A stretch of 64,000 bases of DNA from Candidatus Methanophagales archaeon (GCA_024699715.1 JANPRD010000010.1:1-64000); one strand, 5' to 3'. Positions 17,356 to 27,591 are shown, counted from the stretch's first letter. Notes: generated from the letters alone by a model not told the origin. Numbers and translations are program-made.

Positions 17356-18630
17356 ATGAAGATGGCGGAGAAGGAGCATTTGAACCTGGCGATGATCGGG
17401 CATATTGACCACGGAAAATCGACGCTGCTCGGCAGGCTGCTTGTGGAGACAGGCGCAATAGACCCGCACATCGTTGAGGAATATCGTAAGAAGGCGGAGG
17501 CGATGGGCAAAGCGACATTTGAATACGCATGGGTCTTGGACACGCTGAAAGATGAGCGAGAGCGAGGCATCACGATAGATGTCTCGCATCGTAAGTTCGA
17601 AACGGACAAGTATTACTACACGATTGTTGACTGCCCTGGACACAGAGATTTCGTGAAGAACATGATTACAGGGACTTCGCAAGCGGACGCTGCTGTTCTC
17701 GTTGTTGATGCGAAAGATGGAATAATGGAGCAGACGAAGGAGCATGTCGCCCTCGCAAAAACGCTCGGCGTCGATCAGCTGATTGTGGCAATAAACAAGA
17801 TGGACCGTGTGAACTACGACCAGAAGCGATTTGAGGAGTTGCGTGCTGAACTGCTTAAAATGCTCAAAGCCTTCGGATACAAGGAAGAGAACCTCGTTTT
17901 CGTGCCGACTTCCGCATACTACGGCGACAATGTCACGAAAAAGAGCGAGAAGATGCCTTGGTGGAACGGACCGACATTCTACGAGGCGTTGGACATGATG
18001 AAAGTGCCCGAGAAGCCGATTAACCTTCCGCTCAGAATTCCCGTTCAGGATGTGTATTCAATCACAGGCGTCGGGACTGTTCCCGTAGGTAGAGTGGAGA
18101 CAGGCGTCCTCAAGAAAGGCGACAAGGTCATTTTCAACCCGCCACAGAAGGTCGGCGAGGTCAAATCCATAGAAATGCATCACGAAGAAATACCGCAGGC
18201 AATACCAGGCGACAACATCGGTTGGAATGTCAGAGGCATCGCCAAAAAGGATTTGCGTCGTGGGGATGTCTGCGGACATTTGGACAATCCGCCGACGATT
18301 GTTGATGAGTTCACCGCTCAAATCGTCGTTCTGCAGCATCCAACCGCAATCACCGTGGGATACACGCCCGTATTTCACTGCCACACCGCTCAAGTCGCTT
18401 GCAGGTTTGAAGAAATACTGAAGAAAATAAACCCAAGAACGGGCGAGGTCATTGAAGAGAACCCCGACTACATAAAAACTGGCGACTCCGCAATCATCAG
18501 AGCGAAACCCACACGACCGATGGTGATGGAAAGAGTGAGAGACATTCCTCCGCTCGGCAGGTTCGCAATCAGAGACATGGGCATGACTATCGCAGCAGGC
18601 GTCGTCATGGACATAAAACCTAAAGCATAA
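17356..18630 (+). CDS. tuf: Translation elongation factor 1-alpha (EF-Tu)
   Basis: GTPase that delivers aminoacyl-tRNA to the ribosome. G1 [10 protein letters not shown]3 DCPGH, G4 NKMD and the switch region [11 protein letters not shown] are intact, and the three domains span 424 residues, the normal archaeal length. The start is ATGAAGATGGCG; the third codon ATG is an alternative that would give [10 protein letters not shown]10 follows after 58 bases, the usual archaeal order at the end of the str operon, although S12, S7 and EF-2 are not upstream here. Confidence 0.97.
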   Translation: MKMAEKEHLNLAMIGHIDHGKSTLLGRLLVETGAIDPHIVEEYRKKAEAMGKATFEYAWVLDTLKDERERGITIDVSHRKFETDKYYYTIVDCPGHRDFVKNMITGTSQADAAVLVVDAKDGIMEQTKEHVALAKTLGVDQLIVAINKMDRVNYDQKRFEELRAELLKMLKAFGYKEENLVFVPTSAYYGDNVTKKSEKMPWWNGPTFYEALDMMKVPEKPINLPLRIPVQDVYSITGVGTVPVGRVETGVLKKGDKVIFNPPQKVGEVKSIEMHHEEIPQAIPGDNIGWNVRGIAKKDLRRGDVCGHLDNPPTIVDEFTAQIVVLQHPTAITVGYTPVFHCHTAQVACRFEEILKKINPRTGEVIEENPDYIKTGDSAIIRAKPTRPMVMERVRDIPPLGRFAIRDMGMTIAAGVVMDIKPKA

Positions 18631-18688
18631 GAAAGAGAGAAAGAGAAAAAGGAGGAGAGCAAGCAGAGTAAAGGTCAGGGAAGGAGGG

Positions 18689-19006
18689 ATGGGAATGGGA
18701 CAGAAGGCTCGCATCAGGCTCGTAAGCACTGACCATCGTAAGCTTGATGAGCTTTGCATGCAGATAAAGCGGATTGCGGAGACGACAGGCGTGAGAATGG
18801 CGGGACCCATCCCCCTTCCCACGAAGCGTTTGGTCGTCCCTTGCAGGAAGAGTCCAGACGGCGAAGGCTCTGAAACATGGGACAAGTGGGAGATGCGCAT
18901 TCACAAACGCCTCATTGATATTGATGCAGACGAGAGAGCACTTCGCCAACTCATGCGCATTCCCATTCCGAAGGATGTGCATATTGAAATCGTCTTGAAG
19001 GGATAA
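18689..19006 (+). CDS. rps10: 30S ribosomal protein S10
   Basis: A 105-residue small-subunit protein. [19 protein letters not shown], the GPIPLPTKR loop and [13 protein letters not shown] are unmistakable S10. It starts ATGGGAATGGGACAG after GGAGGG; either the first ATG (18689) or the third codon could initiate. It follows EF-1alpha in the same transcript. Confidence 0.96.
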   Translation: MGMGQKARIRLVSTDHRKLDELCMQIKRIAETTGVRMAGPIPLPTKRLVVPCRKSPDGEGSETWDKWEMRIHKRLIDIDADERALRQLMRIPIPKDVHIEIVLKG

Positions 19007-19048
19007 ACCGCAAGTTTTAAATAGGATGCTCGTTAAGAGGGAGAGGAA

Positions 19049-19258
19049 ATGAAGGGCATAGAAGAGGTTATAGAGGAGAAGAACAAGGAGATCGTGTCTC
19101 TCATAAAAGAGATAGACAGCATGGTTAGTGAATTGCGAAACACGAATGAGGAGGGGAAGCGGAAGGAACTGCTTGAGAAAATTCACGAGAAAGAGATGAA
19201 ACTTCGCTCCGTCAGGCAACTCGTCGGAAAATTGCGAGCAATGACTTACTCTATTTGA
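19049..19258 (+). CDS. Small coiled-coil hypothetical protein
   Basis: A 69-residue protein that is almost entirely charged helix (EEVIEEKNKEIVSLIKEIDSM, then RELLEKIHEKEMKLRSVRQL), predicted to form a coiled coil. It has its own TATA-like AAGTTTTAAATAG at about 19011-19023 and a GAGAGGAA Shine-Dalgarno right before the ATG, both of which support a real gene. The function is unknown. It lies between S10 and the convergent thpR gene. Confidence 0.6.
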   Translation: MKGIEEVIEEKNKEIVSLIKEIDSMVSELRNTNEEGKRKELLEKIHEKEMKLRSVRQLVGKLRAMTYSI

Positions 19259-19309
19259 AGTATTTTCCTCTACCGCTTACCGCTCCCCTCTGCACCTTCT
19301 TCCTTAACT

Positions 19310-19906
19310 CTATTTCTCCATTTTTTCCGTTAGTCTGCGAGCGAACAAGTCCTCGTAAATAGGACCTTGAGGCGTGAGCGTGCTTTTCTTCAGTTTCACA
19401 GTATGCACGAGCATCGTCCCAAATTTCATCTTTTGCAACACATTGAGTTTGCTCTTGAACGCACCCAGCTCGGCATTCGTGAGTGCTCGCTTCAATCTTG
19501 CGACAGTCGCATGCGGTCTGAAATTTCTTTCACGAACAAAACCGAATTTTGACATCCTCGCATCTATCTCGCTCTGCAATTCCCTCAACCTACGAGCACT
19601 TTCCTCCTCAACGCCGAGCCAAAGCACCCTCACACGACCCCGCTGCAATCTTTGCAGGGGCATCTCCGGAAAGAATCCCACGCCTCTGAATGTGATTTCA
19701 AATGGCTCTGCGTCAAGTGATGCGAGTTCTCGCTGGATTTCCGCCGCAAGTTCCTCCGAAATTTCACCCAAAAACTTCAAAGTGATGTGTGCCTGCGACG
19801 CATCTACAAACTTCGCATTCCCCTCCAAGAAGCGGAATTCTCGCTGAATCTTCTTTATTCGCTCACGTATTTCTTCAGATAAGTCCACAGCGATGAACGC
19901 CCTCAT
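19310..19906 (-). CDS. thpR: RNA 2',3'-cyclic phosphodiesterase
   Basis: 2H-superfamily enzyme that opens 2',3'-cyclic phosphates. The two HXTX motifs are AHITLKFLGE and PHATVARLKR. It is 198 residues from the ATG at 19906, which overlaps the stop of uppS (ATGA), indicating translational coupling; the GTG at 19915 is less likely. Normal family length is 180-200. It is the last gene of the tes-trx-polD-uppS-thpR minus-strand run. Confidence 0.92.
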   Translation of the reverse strand: MRAFIAVDLSEEIRERIKKIQREFRFLEGNAKFVDASQAHITLKFLGEISEELAAEIQRELASLDAEPFEITFRGVGFFPEMPLQRLQRGRVRVLWLGVEEESARRLRELQSEIDARMSKFGFVRERNFRPHATVARLKRALTNAELGAFKSKLNVLQKMKFGTMLVHTVKLKKSTLTPQGPIYEDLFARRLTEKMEK

Positions 19907-20796
19907 AAAAAACACCTCATTACCTTCAAAATCCTACCCACTTCCGTCATCTTTCGCTCTTCTTCCCTCTGCTGATATGTTCTTATCGCACGAAGCAAGT
20001 CAATCCGCCTGAAACAAGGCCAGAAAGGGGCGCAGAAGTATGCTGCGCATTCATTTCCCAACGATTGCCAAGGCACGAAATTGCTCAATCTTTTCTCGCC
20101 GCCCGTTCGGATGATGAGGTCAACACTCGTTTTCACTTCTGAACGCTCACTCTTTCCTCCGCCGTTACCGCTATTACGACCGCCACCGCCGTCATTGTGG
20201 TAAAGGTGCGAAGAAATCAAATCCTCGTCTATTTCCTCTGGAGAAATCTCGCCACGCCTCACCTTCTCCGCTATTCTTCGTGCGGCATCAAGGATTTCCA
20301 TCCTGCCTGAATACGCAACTGCGATGAAAAGTTTGAATCTATTATATTTTTCAGTTGCCCTCTCCGCCCTTTTTATCGCATCAATCACATATTCAGGAAG
20401 CTTTTTCAGATTTCCTATCGCTTTCACCCTCACTTCATGCTCATGAATCTTCTTATTCTTCTCTATTTCATAAAATTTTCTGCATATCAAATTGAAAAGC
20501 ACTGCCTTCTCCTCATCAGAACGCCTGAAATTCTCGGCTGAGAATGCGTAAATAGTGAGCTGCTTTATCCCCAAATCAAAGCACCACTCAATCACTTCCT
20601 CCGTTTTTTTCGCACCGAGCTCGTAGCTCTCTGCGATTGAGAGGCGAGAAAGGCGGGCATATCTCCTGTTCCCGTCCATTATGATTGCGACATGCTCCGG
20701 AAGTGGCTTCTCAGAAATCTCCGCCTCCAAAATTCGCTCATATTTGCGGTATATCTTACGAGCGAGCCAATTCTCTGCTGACGATGCTCCTCGCAT
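19903..20796 (-). CDS. uppS: Polyprenyl diphosphate synthase, cis (UppS family)
   Basis: cis-Prenyltransferase making the long polyprenyl carrier (dolichol-type) used in glycan assembly. Substrate-binding HVAIIMDGNRRYARL, AFSAENFRR, AVAYSGR and the DLIIRTGGEKRLSNFVPWQ motif are present. A Gly/Asn/Ser-rich insert (about residues 205-225 of the protein, ending near SERSEVK) interrupts the usual HLYHNDGG-to-DLIIRTGG spacing. The frame begins with TTG at 20814; the ATG at 20796 is the better start. Its product would feed AglB-dependent N-glycosylation, encoded further along in the window. Confidence 0.9.
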   Translation of the reverse strand: MRGASSAENWLARKIYRKYERILEAEISEKPLPEHVAIIMDGNRRYARLSRLSIAESYELGAKKTEEVIEWCFDLGIKQLTIYAFSAENFRRSDEEKAVLFNLICRKFYEIEKNKKIHEHEVRVKAIGNLKKLPEYVIDAIKRAERATEKYNRFKLFIAVAYSGRMEILDAARRIAEKVRRGEISPEEIDEDLISSHLYHNDGGGGRNSGNGGGKSERSEVKTSVDLIIRTGGEKRLSNFVPWQSLGNECAAYFCAPFWPCFRRIDLLRAIRTYQQREEERKMTEVGRILKVMRCFL

Positions 20797-20908
20797 TATG
20801 CGACGCCTCAACACGATGCACCACCTTGCTGCTCTCTTTTCGCTCTTGCTTTGCCTTCCTCCTGCTCCCCGCTCACGCTACACCGCTACTACGCCCTCGC
20901 TTTCCTCG

Positions 20909-22555
20909 TTAAGAGAAATTAAGCACCTTCGCACGCAGAGAGCGGAGTTCAACAAGCGTCGCACAGCACGGCATCGGCACAATACCTCGCTTCTTCTGGT
21001 ATGAAGTCTGCGACTGCCAAGCGCCTGAATTCACGAGAAGCACCCTTCTGTATTGCGAGACGCCTACTGTGTGAGCATGTCCGCAGTGAAGAATGTCTGG
21101 AACCGGCTCAATCACGCCATAATCGTAAGAAATAGGGAAGAGGGAGACATTTTTTCCATAAATTGGTGCGAGATGCCTCCTCTTAAGCATCTCTTCCATC
21201 ACTTCCGCAGGCTTTTCATACCTTAATCTCGGTATTGCACCTATAAAATCGTCATAGGATTGACCGTGATATATCAAAATAGTGCGATTTCCTATGCGAA
21301 TGTATGCTGGATTGCTCACAAATATTGTATTTGAGGGAAACAAACGCTGAATGTTCGCAGGAAGCGGGGGTTGAGGCTCTGCATTTCTCACTGCGTCGTG
21401 ATTTCCGGGCGACAAGAAGACAGGAAGCGACGATGGAAGGCGTTTCAGCGAGGATGCGACGATTTTATACTGCTCTTCCACATCTTTCACCGCCAAGTCC
21501 TTCTCCTGTTCGGGATAAACGCCGATGCCGTCAACAATATCGCCCGCAACGACAACCGCAGTTAACGATGCGGAATGCTCACGAAGCCATTCTAAAAATG
21601 CGTTCCAACATTCCTCTTCAAACATCTTGCTTCCCGCATGGATGTCTGAAATGAATATCGCATACTCCTTTTCCTCTACTCCCTCCTCTTCCTCTCTCTT
21701 CGCAGCCGCTCGCAGAATTCGCAAGAGCAGTTTTTGCGTTAGAAGGAGTGTTGAAATTGTTGAAATGCAGAGGGACATCTGGACGGACTACTCGTTCTGC
21801 AATCAGCAGACCGCTGTTTGAGATTCTTCCTGAGATGCCAAGCACTTCGTCCTCCACCACTTCCTCCTCACTCGGAATAAGCACAGAAATCTCACCTGTC
21901 GCATCTTCTAATTCCACAATCGTATTCCCTTTTGCCGTTTTACGAATGTCTGCGACTATTCCGATGACAGCGAACTCCTCCGCATCTCCACTCCCGTAAC
22001 CTCCTGTCCTCATGAGGCGATTTTTTAACGCCCTTATTTGAATGCTTCGCAGGCGTTTCCTCAGAATACCGCTCAACCTCTCGTATCTGTCCCTGAAAAT
22101 CGGCAGGAAATCGTTTTGCGGTCGCTCATTTCCAAAAGATTTCAGCACACTCGCCCTTAACGGCGGCGCAGGCGTCGCTCGCAGACCGCTCACTTCAGAA
22201 GCCGTTGCCAGCACTGCACTCCTCTCGTCAGCAAACGCTCCTTTCTCCCGCTCCGTCTCAACAGCTGATTGCGATGCAACACAAACACGACTCAGTGCAG
22301 TAGGCTCGCTTTTATGCCGTTCTGCACTCTTGCATGCTTTCGTTTCAAGAAATCGGAGACATCCGCAGCGGAAACGACAAGAGCATCTGAATGCCTCGCT
22401 GCGAGATATTCCACGACATCGTTCAAATTTCCGTTGCACTCGCTCAAAAGCAAGCGAGCCGCCTCAGGTTCAACTTGCAAGTGGAAATTTGCGAATAGCC
22501 TCGCAACCTCCCTCTCAGCCCCTCCGTTCTTCGCCGTTTTTGACGCCCTCGTCAT
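20909..22555 (-). CDS. DNA polymerase D small subunit DP1 (frame broken twice)
   Basis: Exonuclease/phosphoesterase subunit of the archaeal replicative polymerase D. The calcineurin-type site is in the last third: ISDIHAGSKMF, VVVAGDIVDGIG, LSPGNHDAVR, ILIYHGQSYDD and LHCGHAHTVG. The middle third, in another frame, contains an OB-fold (EFAVIGIVADIRKTAKGN, VELEDATGEISVLIP). The N-terminal helical part starts MTRASKTAKNGG at 22555 in a third frame. The breaks fall around 22300-22430 and 21680-21760. The summed length of about 548 residues fits DP1 (450-650). All three pieces are collinear and conserved, so this is one gene. Confidence 0.82.
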
Positions 22556-22608
22556 CGCTGCGGTGAAGCACCCAGACGAACTTCCACGCCCTCTACTCTC
22601 TCTTCAAA

Positions 22609-23064
22609 TCAGAGCCATTCACGGATTCTCGCCTCAAGGAATCGTTTTGGTGCTGCGCCCTGAATGGCATCAATGAGCCTGCCGTTCTTGAATATGAGGA
22701 GCGTTGGAATCGCCATTATGCCGAAAGCGGCTGCGGTTCTCGGATTCTCATCCACATTTAACTTTCCAAAGACCACTCTGCCCGCATATTCTTTCGCCAA
22801 TTCCTCTAAAATCGGCGCAATCATCCTGCAAGGTCCGCACCAAGGCGCCCAGCAGTCCAAAACGAACAGCGGATATTTCTTCACAGTGTCCTCAAATGTC
22901 TCATCGCTCACCTCTATCGGCTTGTCAATTACCGTTCCTGCGCCACCGCCTTCTCCCGTCGCACCCTCTCGCATCTTCCTCACCTTCTCCGCAATCTCCC
23001 TCATTTTCCGCTCCCTTATTCGCTCTATTTCCTTATCTTTCACCTCTTCCTCTCCGCCACTCAT
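22609..23064 (-). CDS. Thioredoxin with charged N-terminal extension
   Basis: Disulfide reductase of the thioredoxin fold. The active site WAPWCGPCRMIAP and the cis-proline loop IPTLLIF are present, followed by the end helix RFLEARIREWL. Before the domain lie about 45 charged residues (KEIERIRERKMREIAEKVRKM), a probable helical extension. The ATG at 23064 is preferred to a GTG at 23073. It follows the tes-like gene by 18 bases and is presumably co-transcribed. It could supply reducing equivalents in the cell generally; no specific partner is shown. Confidence 0.92.
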   Translation of the reverse strand: MSGGEEEVKDKEIERIRERKMREIAEKVRKMREGATGEGGGAGTVIDKPIEVSDETFEDTVKKYPLFVLDCWAPWCGPCRMIAPILEELAKEYAGRVVFGKLNVDENPRTAAAFGIMAIPTLLIFKNGRLIDAIQGAAPKRFLEARIREWL

Positions 23065-23082
23065 AACGCTCACCCTCTTACT

Positions 23083-24630
23083 TCATTCACCCTCGGTCCG
23101 TTCTTCTCCGCTACCGCTCAACAACGCTTGCTCCTCTTCCATTGCCTCTTCCTCAACTGAGGAGGACGCCGAAGAAGAAGCAAAAGGCACTGAAAACTTC
23201 CGCTCAACGCTCTCCCTGTGCAATGCATTGAAAGTGCAGAACGGAATGATGCGGAGGTCAGGCGTCGCATAGTGAATGACGCAGCGCTGAACACGCTTCA
23301 AGTCAAAGTTATATGCATCCATGAAGTGCATAGCGCCGACGAAAAGCGTTTTGTGGTGGAACTTTGCGAGTGCCGACCTGCTTCCGTTCTTTAAAATGTC
23401 TAAAAGTGATGGCAAAACATCCGGAGGTGCTTTCTCCTCATCAACAAATCTCCTCATTGCGAGCCAAATTTTTCCAACTGCGACCATTTTTCCTATTCTT
23501 GAGTTCTTAACTTCCTCCGCTTCTTCTCTTATGAACTCAATAAAGCCCTCAACATCAACGAAATCCGTGATTGGAATGAATTTTCCGTCTTGCACGAAGA
23601 CATAAGTTGCGGCGCCGCAGTGCGGATGTGCCGTGAATTCAACCTGCGGAGTCCCTTTCCACGCCTCTACGAACTTTGAAATCGGAACAACAAAAGGAAC
23701 AGGGTAAAAACTATCCCTTGAAATCTGTCCATCCGTCTGTTCTTCAACTAATTTAATGAAATCTGGTATTGTTATTCGCATTTTTGAGCGCTGAACGCCA
23801 TCTATGCGACCCTCAAAAGAGATGGGTTGGACATTAACGCCTCGCACGACATCCAAATTTTGAGCTGCGAACCTCAAAATGCCACCAATTTGGTCGTCAT
23901 TCACGCCCCTTGCGAGCGTTGGCACAAGCACGACGCTCTTCACGCCGCCTGCTCGGCAGTTCTCAATCGCCTTCAATTTCGTTTTTAACGCCTTGCGACC
24001 TCGCAAAACCTCGTAAGGCTCTTCTGTGACGCCGTCAAACTGCAGGTAAACGGTGTGCATGCCAGCATCAACCATGCGACGGCAGAAATCAACGCTCTTT
24101 GCGAGCATTATTCCGTTTGTTGCGACTTGAATTTGAGCGAAGCCGAGGTCACGAGCCATTCTCACGATTTCAAAGAAGTCTTTGCGAAGCGTAGGCTCGC
24201 CACCCGCAAACTGAACAGCAGGACAAGGCGGCGTCTCACTACGCAAAAGGCGTAGCATCGCCTCTATTTGCTCAAGCGAAGGCTCGTATATTCTGCGAGA
24301 CACTGCGGCGTTTGCGAAGCATGTCGGGCATCTTTGGTTGCACCTGTTCGTGAGGTCAATGATTGCGAGAATCGTGGAACTCTTATGCACGGGGCATAAA
24401 CCGCAGTCGTAGGGGCATCCTCGCTCAACTTTCGTTTGAGTTATGCCCGCTCCTTTCCCTTCGCAAGCGAAAGCGGAGAACTTTTTGTAAAGCGCTGCGT
24501 CTGACCAATAAACATCCTCAAACTCTCCGTGCTGCTCGCATCTCTTACGAATGCGAATCTCCCCGTTCTCCTCGTAGACTTCAGCAGGCACTACACGCAA
24601 GCAGACAGGACAAAGTGATTTCGTCAGCAT
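23083..24630 (-). CDS. Radical SAM protein, tetraether lipid synthase (Tes)-like
   Basis: About 515 residues, in the MJ0619/Tes family that joins archaeol chains to form tetraether (GDGT) or macrocyclic lipids by radical chemistry. It opens LCPVCLR, followed by a second cysteine set (CPYDCGLCPVH) that suits an auxiliary cluster, then the radical SAM motif CNQRCPTC. GGEPTLRKDFFEIV supports SAM binding. A Ser/Glu-rich tail follows the conserved end. The frame reaches an ATG at 24714, but a TATA-like TTTAAAAATG lies inside that extension. The ATG at 24630, with a GAGAGG Shine-Dalgarno, is preferred. UppS lies in the same run of genes, so lipid genes are clustered. Confidence 0.8.
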   Translation of the reverse strand: MLTKSLCPVCLRVVPAEVYEENGEIRIRKRCEQHGEFEDVYWSDAALYKKFSAFACEGKGAGITQTKVERGCPYDCGLCPVHKSSTILAIIDLTNRCNQRCPTCFANAAVSRRIYEPSLEQIEAMLRLLRSETPPCPAVQFAGGEPTLRKDFFEIVRMARDLGFAQIQVATNGIMLAKSVDFCRRMVDAGMHTVYLQFDGVTEEPYEVLRGRKALKTKLKAIENCRAGGVKSVVLVPTLARGVNDDQIGGILRFAAQNLDVVRGVNVQPISFEGRIDGVQRSKMRITIPDFIKLVEEQTDGQISRDSFYPVPFVVPISKFVEAWKGTPQVEFTAHPHCGAATYVFVQDGKFIPITDFVDVEGFIEFIREEAEEVKNSRIGKMVAVGKIWLAMRRFVDEEKAPPDVLPSLLDILKNGSRSALAKFHHKTLFVGAMHFMDAYNFDLKRVQRCVIHYATPDLRIIPFCTFNALHRESVERKFSVPFASSSASSSVEEEAMEEEQALLSGSGEERTEGE

Positions 24631-24673
24631 TTCCTCTCGCCTTCTGCCAAGGCAGAAAAAGATTTCTTTCGCC

Positions 24674-24688
24674 ACATTTTTAAAGCTT
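24674..24688 (-). promoter_or_regulatory. TATA box of the tes-trx-polD-uppS-thpR gene run
   Basis: On the minus strand AAGCTTTAAAAATG sits about 45 bases before the ATG at 24630 and inside the upstream open frame. It supports the internal start for the radical SAM gene. Confidence 0.45.
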
Positions 24689-24736
24689 ACTAAAGCCCTG
24701 CGGTAGATTGCCATCGCCGTTTGAGAGGGGGTGTGA

Positions 24737-26239
24737 GTGACGAGAGCGTTAGAATATGTGGAGGCGTTGCGAAGTCGTGAAATATCCTGCGAGGACTACA
24801 TCGCAAAAATCTTTGAGCGGATTGAGCGTAGCGACCTGAACTGCTACATCACTTTGAACACTTCAGCGCTTGAAGAGGCTCGTGAAATAGATGCTCGCTT
24901 GAGAAGAGGTGGCGAAGGAGGCTTTGACGGCGGCGACGGAGATGCGGCGGAGAGAAGGAAACTGCTGCTCGGCGTTCCAGTAGCGGTGAAGGACTGCATC
25001 TCAACGAAGGGCATTCAGACGACTTGCGCATCAAAGATTCTCTTGGGTTATGTTCCGCCATTTGACGCAACGGTTGTCGCTGCATTGAAGAAAGCGGGCG
25101 CAATAATCGTCGGTAAGACGAACATGGATGAATTCTGCATGGGTTCAACCACAGAGACGAGCTACTTCGGACCTACGCTGAACCCACACGACAAGAGCAG
25201 AGTGCCAGGTGGCTCTTCAGGAGGAAGCGCAGCGGCAATCGCAGCAGAAGAAACAATCCTCGCTCTCGGCTCCGACACGGGCGGTTCTATTCGCTGTCCC
25301 GCTTCTTTCTGCGGAATCGTTGGTCTGAAGCCCACATACGGTTTAGTAAGCCGCTACGGTCTAATCGCTTACGCTAACTCGCTTGAGCAGATAGGACCGA
25401 TGGCATCCTGCGTGAAAGATGTTGCGCTGCTGCTTGAAGTCATTTCAGTGAAAGACCGCAAAGACAGCACGCAGGTGAAATTGCCCAACAATGCAACGAC
25501 GAACTTCATTTCAGAGCCGATTTTGAGGATGAGCGAAGAAGATGCATTGAACGCTGTGAGAGGCATACGCATAGGCATTCCCAAAGAATTCGTTGATGGC
25601 GTTTCCACAGATGTTGAGAAGGCGTTCTGGAGCGCAATTCACGCATTTGAGGATGCTGCTGGTGCGGAATACGAGGAGTTTGAAATGCGGAACATGAAAT
25701 ATGCGCTCGCCGCTTACTACATTATTGCGATGTCCGAGGCGTCCTCAAACCTCGCTCGCTACGACGGTCTCCGCTACGGTCTCCGCTTCGGAAAGGACGA
25801 GGACTGGCACGCCACTTTCTCTCGCATAAGAGGCGAGGGCTTCGGCGAGGAAGTCAAAAGGAGAATAATTCTCGGCACTTTCGCACTCTCAGCAGGCTAC
25901 TACGGTCGCTACTACCTCAAGGCATTGAAGGTGCGCACGCTTGTGAGGCGGGAATTTGAGGAGGCATTCAAAAAATTTGATGTGCTTGCGACGCCTACGA
26001 TGCCTTTCACGCCCTTCAAACTCGGAGAACGAATAAAAGACCCCTTGTCGCTTTACCTCGTAGATGTTAACACTGTGCCTGTTAATCTCGCTGGCGTCCC
26101 CGCTATTTCAATACCTTGCGCCCTCTCACCGCTCCCCGTAGGACTGCAATTAATTGCGAGGCACTTTGAAGAGGAGAAACTGCTTAAGGTCGCTCTCGCT
26201 TACGAGACAATAAGAAATGCCCACACAAACAACAAATAA
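24737..26239 (+). CDS. gatA: Glutamyl-tRNA(Gln) amidotransferase subunit A
   Basis: Amidase subunit of GatCAB, which converts Glu-tRNA(Gln) (and Asp-tRNA(Asn)) to the amidated form. The catalytic Ser-cisSer-Lys triad lies in VAVKDCIST, PGGSSGGSAAAIA and GSDTGGSIRCPA. The 500-residue length is normal. A Gly/Asp-rich stretch (GGEGGFDGGDGDAAE) sits before the first catalytic lysine. The GTG at 24737 follows GAGGGGGTG. GatC and GatB are not adjacent. A hairpin 50 bases downstream may end the transcript. Confidence 0.95.
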   Translation: MTRALEYVEALRSREISCEDYIAKIFERIERSDLNCYITLNTSALEEAREIDARLRRGGEGGFDGGDGDAAERRKLLLGVPVAVKDCISTKGIQTTCASKILLGYVPPFDATVVAALKKAGAIIVGKTNMDEFCMGSTTETSYFGPTLNPHDKSRVPGGSSGGSAAAIAAEETILALGSDTGGSIRCPASFCGIVGLKPTYGLVSRYGLIAYANSLEQIGPMASCVKDVALLLEVISVKDRKDSTQVKLPNNATTNFISEPILRMSEEDALNAVRGIRIGIPKEFVDGVSTDVEKAFWSAIHAFEDAAGAEYEEFEMRNMKYALAAYYIIAMSEASSNLARYDGLRYGLRFGKDEDWHATFSRIRGEGFGEEVKRRIILGTFALSAGYYGRYYLKALKVRTLVRREFEEAFKKFDVLATPTMPFTPFKLGERIKDPLSLYLVDVNTVPVNLAGVPAISIPCALSPLPVGLQLIARHFEEEKLLKVALAYETIRNAHTNNK

Positions 26240-26288
26240 TCACAACTGCATGCGTCCTGGGGCAGTAATAAATGAAAATGAACGGACT

Positions 26289-26304
26289 AACGAGGGTTCT
26301 CGTT
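26289..26304 (+). terminator. Small perfect hairpin downstream of gatA
   Basis: AACGAG-GGTT-CTCGTT, a perfect six-base stem with a tetraloop, lies between gatA and the second restriction-modification system. It could be a terminator or an operator for the methyltransferase gene starting shortly after. Confidence 0.35.
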
Positions 26305-26325
26305 TAAGGGAAAAGTGTCGTCGTG

Positions 26326-27591
26326 ATGGCGAAAAGAGAATGTATGAGCGGGACTGATGAGATTATGACCAAGCAACTAACTTTAAACGAAAAAGCAATA
26401 GAAGATTGGACATTTAGAAAGGCTAATACTCATGAGCATATTCACGGAATTCATCCATATCCGGCGAGAATGATACCTCAAATTGCTCGCAAGCTGATAA
26501 AAATATACTCAAAGCCAGATGATATTGTATTAGATCCGTTCTGTGGGAGTGGTAGTGTTTTAGCTGAAGCCAATATGTTAGGAAGAAGAGCCATCGGAAT
26601 TGACATAAATCCGTTAGCAGTTTTGATAGCAAAGGTGAAGGTCACTCCAATTAATCCTTCAAAGCTTGAACACTGTTTAAGCTGGATAAATAAAAAGCTG
26701 AAGGAACCGATAAACCCCAAAATCCCAAAATTCTTCAACTTAAAGTATTGGTTTAAAGAAAAGACTATTGAAGAGTTGTCAATTTTAAGGGAAATTTTAA
26801 GTCAAATTGAGGATAGAAACATTAGAGATTTCTTCTATGTATGCTTTTCTAAGACCGTAATTGATGTTTCACTATGCAGAAACAAGGAATATAAGCTTTA
26901 CAGAATGCCCGAAGAAGAGATTGAGAAGTTCAACCCAGAGACATTCAAAGAATTTGAAGAGAATGCGAAGAAGGCAATTAAGGGAATGAAGGAACACTGC
27001 GGGAGGACTTCATTAGTCATGTTAGGTGATTCGAGATACCTGCCTTTAAAGGATAAATCTATTGATATAATCGTGACATCTCCTCCTTACGGAGACAGCA
27101 AGACAACTGTAGCTTACGGACAGTTCTCAAGATATCCCGCATTATGGATAGGATTTGATGAAAAGTTTGTCAGAAGTATTGATAAAATTTCATTAGGAGG
27201 GGGAAAAAGAACAAAACTCAGCTTCCATTCTGAGACTTTAGATGCGGTTTTGGCGGAAATTGAGAAGAGGAATGAAAGGAGAGCGAAGGATGTTGAATCA
27301 TATTTTGCCGATTTAGGTAAATGCATAATGGAATTTTCAAGGGTTTTGAAACCGAATGGTCATGCTTGCATCGTGATAGGAAATAGGACGGTAAGCAGGG
27401 TTAAGATTCCTACTGATAGAATTATCGTTGAAATCGGGAAGGAATTCAATTTGGAGCATGTAAAAACATTTTACAGAGAAATTCCAACGAAGAAAATTCC
27501 TTGGGCTAACGCTCCCGAAAATATTGCAGGTTTAAAATGCGAAACAATTAAGAATGAAAGTATAATAATACTGAGGTTGATTAGAGATTAG
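26326..27591 (+). CDS. DNA methyltransferase of restriction-modification system 2
   Basis: About 421 residues. Motif I DPFCGSGSVLAEA comes first, then motif IV TSPPYGDSKTTVAYG, with RVLKPNGHACIVIG further on. TSPPY points to N4-cytosine (or N6-adenine) methylation. HIHGIHPYPARMIPQ forms the motif X region. The first two codons are GTG ATG; later ATGs at 26344 and 26365 are possible starts, the last giving TKQLTLNEKAIEDW as in the first methyltransferase. The DNA is distinctly AT-rich relative to the flanks. Its stop codon overlaps that of the endonuclease tail to tail. Confidence 0.88.
   Translation: MAKRECMSGTDEIMTKQLTLNEKAIEDWTFRKANTHEHIHGIHPYPARMIPQIARKLIKIYSKPDDIVLDPFCGSGSVLAEANMLGRRAIGIDINPLAVLIAKVKVTPINPSKLEHCLSWINKKLKEPINPKIPKFFNLKYWFKEKTIEELSILREILSQIEDRNIRDFFYVCFSKTVIDVSLCRNKEYKLYRMPEEEIEKFNPETFKEFEENAKKAIKGMKEHCGRTSLVMLGDSRYLPLKDKSIDIIVTSPPYGDSKTTVAYGQFSRYPALWIGFDEKFVRSIDKISLGGGKRTKLSFHSETLDAVLAEIEKRNERRAKDVESYFADLGKCIMEFSRVLKPNGHACIVIGNRTVSRVKIPTDRIIVEIGKEFNLEHVKTFYREIPTKKIPWANAPENIAGLKCETIKNESIIILRLIRD

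Noticed and set aside
18058..18900. 280-residue minus-strand ORF opposite EF-1alpha and S10
   Set aside because: It is antisense to two unmistakable conserved genes and has no motif.
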